A stretch of DNA of 64,000 nucleotides from an uncultured Clostridia bacterium (lineage in GTDB: Bacteria; Bacillota; Clostridia; TANB77; CAG-508), in NCBI GenBank assembly GCA_928721915.1, contig CAKMVZ010000004.1:1-64000 (forward strand). Reading direction: 5' to 3'. The position numbers and the translations under genes are program-made. The stretch's first letter is position 1. Each line of letters starts with the position of its first letter. The notes beneath the pieces are model-generated. The model worked only from the letters and a program-made list of their open reading frames with translations. It ran no database searches and had not been told where the DNA came from. Shown here piece by piece: positions 59,937 through 64,000 of the stretch.

Positions 59937-61384
59937 AAATTCTTGAGCTCCAATAATTTTTCCGAAGCTTTTTATCAACGTAAATTGTAATACCATTTCC
60001 TAAATAATCTTCATAGCTAATTAAATATGCATCTATTTTATTAGGATATTCTTGAAAAGTTTCATCAGTATTTTTAGAAAAATAATTATTAGGAAATATT
60101 AATTCTTCTTTAATTGTTTCTGTAGCTGAGTCATACATTAAATTTGCATGAGAGTTTTTTAAACCTTCTTTTCCAATTTGTAAGGCTTTTTCTTTTGAGA
60201 TTACAGAAGAGGCTAAATTATAATTTTTAAAGAAGTCATCAAAATTAGTTGCAAAGATATTAGTGTCTAAAGTAGAGTATGTATATTCAGATTTTGTAGA
60301 AATTGTATTATAAATACAATCAGTATTTACGATTTTACTTACTATTAATACATGTGCTGTAAACTTTGAATCCTTAGAATTTATAGCATTATATGTAAAA
60401 TAAATACTTCCGTGGGTTTACTTTTATAGAAATATCATAATCCATATTAATTGTTAAAATAATTTTATTTTTTTCAAAAGTTTTTTCTGTAATATCTTGA
60501 TTAATTGAAAGATTATATAGTTTTTTAAAATTATTATAATCTTCTATATTATCAATTTTTACTTGATAAATATTTTTATTGATTTGCTTTAGAGAATCAG
60601 TAAACTCTGGTGTTTCTATAACATTTTCAGATATAAATTCTCTGTATTCTAATTTATATGAAGTTTTATTTTTAGTTAAATTATCTAAAATTGTACAAAT
60701 TTTATCTAAATTTAAAATTTTATTTGTACAAACTCTGCCACCATTATCTGCTAGTCTAATAACAGCTTGGTTGTTATTATTAGATAATTGAATTATATAA
60801 TTTTTGCTAATAGTTTTATAGTCAAATTCAAGAAATGTTGAATTTTTATGAATATTATCTATTTCTTCATTAGTTAAATACATGCCAGAATCTGTATAAC
60901 TAGTAATTGATTTTTGTAATATGCCTTTTAAATCAGAGTATTCTTCTGTGCCATTTAAAAATTCATAGTAATTATTTTTTGAATCTTTATATATTATTCT
61001 ATCAGGACTTGCAATTTTAGTTCCAACATACACTTCAGCTAAATCTTCTTGAGTAATAACAGTATCTTGATTATTTGATTTAATTCCAAATATAATAGAC
61101 AAAATAATAATTATTATTAAAACTAAAATAATAGTTAAATTTATGTAATTTTTACTAACTTTTTGTTCATTATCTTTTATTTTATTGTCTATTAAATTAG
61201 AAACAGGAATATTAAATAAATTTGCAATAGAATTTAACATTTCAATATCAGGCATACTAATTCCACGTTCCCATTTTGAAATAGCTTTATCAGTAATATG
61301 AAGTTTTTCTCCTAATTCTTTTTGAGTCATATTAGTTTTTTGTCTTAAATTTTTTATCATTTTTCCTAATTCTTGGTTAGTCAT
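59928..61384 (-). CDS. Membrane-bound XRE-type regulator with two four-base codons
   Basis: The reconstructed protein has 484 residues. It starts with a Cro/CI helix-turn-helix (MTNQELGKMIKNLRQKTNMT, then LHITDKAISKWERGISMPDI), a short linker and one membrane helix (ITIILVLIIIIILSIIFGIK type, about residues 78-97), then a large beta-rich extracytoplasmic sensor region of about 380 residues. Two CGGA codons (60412, 59964) break the frame. Read as four bases, both keep the frame open to the stop at 59928-59930, which lies just before the terminator. The sensor domain has no recognised family; control of surface or stress genes is inference. Confidence 0.72.
59961..59964 (-). other. CGGA four-base glycine codon, second in the XRE sensor
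   Basis: On the minus strand AAA AAG CTT CGG AAA. As CGGA it gives VDKKLGKIIGAQEFGI and a stop beside the terminator; without it the C-terminus changes to a Trp/Arg-rich tail. The preceding codon is CTT. Confidence 0.8.
60409..60412 (-). other. CGGA four-base glycine codon, first in the XRE sensor
   Basis: On the minus strand AAC CCA CGG AAG, with a stop six codons later. As CGGA it gives VNPGSIYFTYNAINSKDSK and opens 150 further residues. The preceding codon is CCA. Confidence 0.82.
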
Positions 61385-61592
61385 AAAACAAATCTCTTTT
61401 CTTAATATAATTTATTATAAAATTTTATCATTTAACTTTATTTTTATCAATCTACTTTTGGTAGAATTATGATTAATTTTTATAAATTTTAATTATAATT
61501 TAAAACAAAATTTCGCCAGAAACTATTGAAAAAATATTCTTAATATGATATAAAATAAATGCAAAAAAGTTTAAATAAAGAAGGACGTAATT

Positions 61593-62318
61593 ATGCATAG
61601 TGAATTTTCAAGAACTCAAATGTTGATTGGAAAGAACGGAATAGAAAAACTAAATAATTCTAAAATTGCTATATTTGGAATTGGTGGTGTAGGCTCTTAT
61701 GTTGTAGAAGGACTTGCAAGAGCAGGAATTGGTAAATTTATTTTGGTTGATAGTGACAGAGTTGATATAACTAATATTAATAGACAAATTATTGCAAATG
61801 TAAATACAATTGGAGAACCTAAAGTTCAAGTTTCTAAAAAAAGAATTTTAGAAATAAATTCAAATGCAAAAGTAGAAATATTTCAAGAATTTTTTATGCC
61901 TAGTAGTAGAGAAATTTTTGATAATTCTTGTGATTATGTTATTGATTGTGTTGATACAATTACGGCCAAAATAGAAATTATAATGAGAGCAAAAAAATTA
62001 AATATTCCTATTATTTCTTGCATGGGAACAGGAAATAAACTTGATCCTACTAAATTTGAAGTAACTGATATTTATAAAACTCAGAATTGTCCACTTGCTA
62101 AAGTTATGAGAAAAGAGCTAAAGAATAGGGGAGTAAAAGAATTAAAAGTAGTTTATTCTAAAGAACTACCAATGCAACCTGAAAAAGTAGAAAATTGTGA
62201 GAATCATAAAGAAAATGCAAAAAAACAAATTCCAGGAAGTATTTCATTTGTACCATCTGTAGCAGGTTTAATTGTTGCAGGGGAGGTTGTTAGAGATATT
62301 TTAGGAATTAAAAGATAA
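61593..62318 (+). CDS. tcdA: tRNA threonylcarbamoyladenosine dehydratase (ThiF/MoeB fold)
   Basis: The 241-residue protein has the E1-like ATP fold GIGGVGSYVVEGLARAGIGK, then DITNINRQIIA and DCVDTITAKIE, followed by SCMGTGNKLDPT and VVYSKELP. It cyclises t6A37 of tRNAs that read ANN codons to ct6A37. AAGGACG precedes the ATG. Confidence 0.9.
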   Translation: MHSEFSRTQMLIGKNGIEKLNNSKIAIFGIGGVGSYVVEGLARAGIGKFILVDSDRVDITNINRQIIANVNTIGEPKVQVSKKRILEINSNAKVEIFQEFFMPSSREIFDNSCDYVIDCVDTITAKIEIIMRAKKLNIPIISCMGTGNKLDPTKFEVTDIYKTQNCPLAKVMRKELKNRGVKELKVVYSKELPMQPEKVENCENHKENAKKQIPGSISFVPSVAGLIVAGEVVRDILGIKR

Positions 62319-62396
62319 ATAATTAAATAGGATTGGTTTATAGGTAAAACCTTTTTATTTAAAAACCTAAATATATAAAATAAATGGAGAAAAAAG

Positions 62397-62975
62397 ATGA
62401 AAATTATATTAGCTTCAGGCTCACCTAGAAGAAAAGAATTATTAAGTATGTTTGTTCCAAATTTTGAGATAATGGTTAGTAATGCAGATGAAAGTTTAAT
62501 AGATAACTTAACTCCAGAAGAACAAGTTACAAGATTAGCATATTTAAAAGCTAAAAGCGTTTATGATAGTTTAGATTGGGATAGAATTGTAATAGGCTCT
62601 GATACTATGGTTTATAAAAATAATAAACTTTTTGGAAAACCAAAATCAAAAGAACATGCAAAAGAAATGATAAAAGAGCTTTTAAGCGGAGATAAATCAC
62701 ATTATGTTGTTACAGGTTTAAGTGTTCTTATAAAAGATGGTGATATAGAAAAAGAATTTAAAACTTATGATAAGTCAAAAGTATATTTTACAGATATTAC
62801 TGATGAAGAAATAGACAAATGGATAGATTCAGGAAAAGCAATGGATAAAGCTGGTGCTTATGCAATTCAAGATGAATTTGGAGTATTCCTTGATAAAATT
62901 GAAGGAAATTATTCAACTGTTGTTGGGCTACCAATACATAAATTATATGAGATTATAAAAGATTATATAGATTAG
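62397..62975 (+). CDS. maf: Maf-like nucleotide pyrophosphatase
   Basis: The 192-residue protein begins IILASGSPRRKELLSMF, the Maf signature, followed by IGSDTMVYKNNKLFGKPKS and DKAGAYAIQDEFGVFLDKIE. It removes pyrophosphate from non-standard nucleotides such as dTTP analogues and affects septum formation. TGGAGAA precedes the ATG. Confidence 0.93.
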   Translation: MKIILASGSPRRKELLSMFVPNFEIMVSNADESLIDNLTPEEQVTRLAYLKAKSVYDSLDWDRIVIGSDTMVYKNNKLFGKPKSKEHAKEMIKELLSGDKSHYVVTGLSVLIKDGDIEKEFKTYDKSKVYFTDITDEEIDKWIDSGKAMDKAGAYAIQDEFGVFLDKIEGNYSTVVGLPIHKLYEIIKDYID

Positions 62976-63019
62976 TTTTTAATTTAAAAATATAGAATAG
63001 ATTTAATAAATAAAAAAAT

Positions 63020-63064
63020 AGGAAGTGACGCTAAAATTTTAAGTTTAAACGTCACTTCCTTAAA
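63020..63064. terminator. Bidirectional terminator
   Basis: GGAAGTGACG pairs with CGTCACTTCC over an AT-rich loop, between maf and the minus-strand gene. Confidence 0.8.
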
Positions 63065-63081
63065 ATTTAAAAAAGATTTTT

Positions 63082-63744
63082 TTATTTTCTTTTTAAAGCA
63101 GAGAGCTTTTTTTCATAATCTTCTTTTTCAAATTTTTGATAAACTTTAAAAAAGTTTTCAATGGTTAAATTTGTTTTAATTTGTGCATAAATTTTTTTGT
63201 AAGCAGAAACTTTCATTATTTTGTTTCTAATTTCATCATACATATTGTGAATTAAATTTGGAGTTACTTTTTCCCAGTTTTCTCTATCATCTATGACAAT
63301 TAATCCTCTTACATATGTTCCAGATATTTCGTCTCTTGGAATAAAAAGTTCATAAGTTTCAGGAATATCTTTAGGATTAAACCATGTTCTTTTTGTTGGA
63401 TCATTTCCATAAATAATTAAATCTGTAAAGCAACCTAAATGTCTGGTTACTTCTGATTTTACGAATTCTCCCCAGGAAAAGTCGTTATTTAATTCATTTT
63501 TTAAATCATTTATTCCTTTGATCAGTAGCTCGTTTTCTCCAAGTTCAGGATAAGAACTTCTAATTAGTGCTATTCTAGTTTTAATATCTAGTGGATTACG
63601 AATAGTTCCTGATTCTTGTGCAGAACCAACTAATACTAAAGTTTTATTGCATCGTTTTAAAGATTCATTTATTAATTTACAATGCCCAATATGTATAGGA
63701 TCAAATCTTCCGATTACTAATCCATTTTTATATAGTTTTTCCAT
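63082..63744 (-). CDS. Nicotinamide/nicotinate-nucleotide adenylyltransferase-like protein
   Basis: AAAGGA precedes the ATG at 63744, which is preferred over a longer frame. The 220-residue protein has the nucleotidylyltransferase motif GRFDPIHIGHCKLI near residue 12 and SGTYVRGLI (ISSTxxR-like). The pocket resembles NadM/NadR. The gene lies 69 bases after nadE on the same strand, so both likely act in NAD synthesis. Confidence 0.85.
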   Translation of the reverse strand: MEKLYKNGLVIGRFDPIHIGHCKLINESLKRCNKTLVLVGSAQESGTIRNPLDIKTRIALIRSSYPELGENELLIKGINDLKNELNNDFSWGEFVKSEVTRHLGCFTDLIIYGNDPTKRTWFNPKDIPETYELFIPRDEISGTYVRGLIVIDDRENWEKVTPNLIHNMYDEIRNKIMKVSAYKKIYAQIKTNLTIENFFKVYQKFEKEDYEKKLSALKRK

Positions 63745-63759
63745 TGAAATCCTTTCTTC

Positions 63760-63790
63760 CAAGGAGCGTAAAAAATATTACGCTCCTTGA
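63760..63790 (-). terminator. Terminator or attenuator between nadE and the adenylyltransferase
   Basis: AAGGAGCGTAA pairs perfectly with TTACGCTCCTT. On the minus strand it sits just before the adenylyltransferase start without a long T run. Confidence 0.55.
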
Positions 63791-63813
63791 TACAAACAAA
63801 TAAACAGTTACTT

Positions 63814-64000
63814 TTAAACTTGCCAGTTTGATAAATCAACGTCGGCAGGCATTCTCTTATCACCTCTAGGAGAAATGCTAACTGTACCAACTTTTGGCCC
63901 ATCAGGAAGGCAATTCCTTTTAAATTGATTTCTAGAATGTCTTTTAATAAAATCATTCCAACGTTCTAAGATTTCAGATTCACTGTACTTTCCGTCAAAA
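63814..64000 (-). CDS. nadE: NAD synthetase, C-terminal part (partial)
   Basis: The open frame enters from the window end and finishes at 63814. It reads RWNDFIKRHSRNQFKRNCLP, then DGPKVGTVSISPRGDKRMPA and DVDLSNWQV, the typical end of the glutamine-dependent NAD synthetase. No four-base codon is seen in this part. Confidence 0.88.
   Translation of the reverse strand, partial: FDGKYSESEILERWNDFIKRHSRNQFKRNCLPDGPKVGTVSISPRGDKRMPADVDLSNWQV

Overview
The window is AT-rich (well under one third G+C by eye) with Gram-positive style ribosome binding sites. It carries a T-box leader, a CwlD-type amidase, a PASTA-domain penicillin-binding protein and pilin-like surface proteins. This points to an uncultured Bacillota of the Clostridia type, probably a gut lineage. 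Placement below class is inference. Genes use ordinary stop codons and mostly AGA for arginine.

The outstanding feature is a decoding system. Fourteen times between 3012 and 60412, in eleven otherwise intact genes on both strands, the reading frame is broken by one extra C placed directly before a glycine GGN codon. Read in the incoming frame, each break is an in-frame CGG. Read as a four-base codon CGGN = Gly, every gene is restored to full family length, and in several cases the restored Gly is a hallmark residue (the GxGL box of a histidine kinase, both glycines of the amidase zinc motif region, the Cys/Gly cluster of RicT). I found no in-frame CGG used as a three-base Arg codon in any native gene. 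The one exception is a visibly foreign patatin gene at 41038-41736, with three. At 57737-57810 (minus strand) lies a second tRNA-Gly beside a canonical tRNA-Gly(UCC). Its anticodon loop reads CUUCCGA: position 37 is G instead of A, which creates a possible four-base anticodon UCCG, the exact complement of CGGA. It has an abnormal anticodon stem, keeps the glycine identity elements, and has its own promoter and terminator. My interpretation is that CGG has been lost as an Arg codon and CGGN has become a natural quadruplet glycine codon read by this tRNA.

Layout. 1-8.3 kb: a cell-envelope or secretion locus with a giant multidomain protein (SGNH, C39-like and lysozyme-like domains). The first 2.2 kb also carries many indels of other kinds, which look like a low-quality sequence end. 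8.5-15.4 kb: two tRNAs and housekeeping genes (folC, two Nudix hydrolases, an acetyltransferase, a YgjP-like peptidase, cwlD). 15.6-23.6 kb: a very large GT84/GH94 glucan synthase-like gene. 23.7-31.4 kb: a two-component system, lepB, holB, ricT, and an XRE repressor facing a short operator-controlled RNA. 31.4-36.3 kb: ferredoxin, a SpoVD-like PBP, alpha-amylase, a hemolysin-III family protein. 36.5-43.3 kb: a pilin-like C-type-lectin/FGE-type surface protein with REP-like repeats, a BI-1 protein, a WDSG-repeat membrane protein, an acyltransferase and two patatins. 43.5-46.6 kb: T-box and ileS.

46.7-57.7 kb is accessory: a PLD-like protein, a GT2 synthase/deacetylase pair, a large nucleotidyltransferase-like protein, a kinase cluster, an ORF6N-PLD protein and a truncated serine recombinase that ends next to the unusual tRNA. 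58.2-64 kb returns to housekeeping genes (AlkD-like, coaD, a ProX-like deacylase, a membrane XRE regulator with two four-base codons, tcdA, maf, a nucleotidylyltransferase, nadE).
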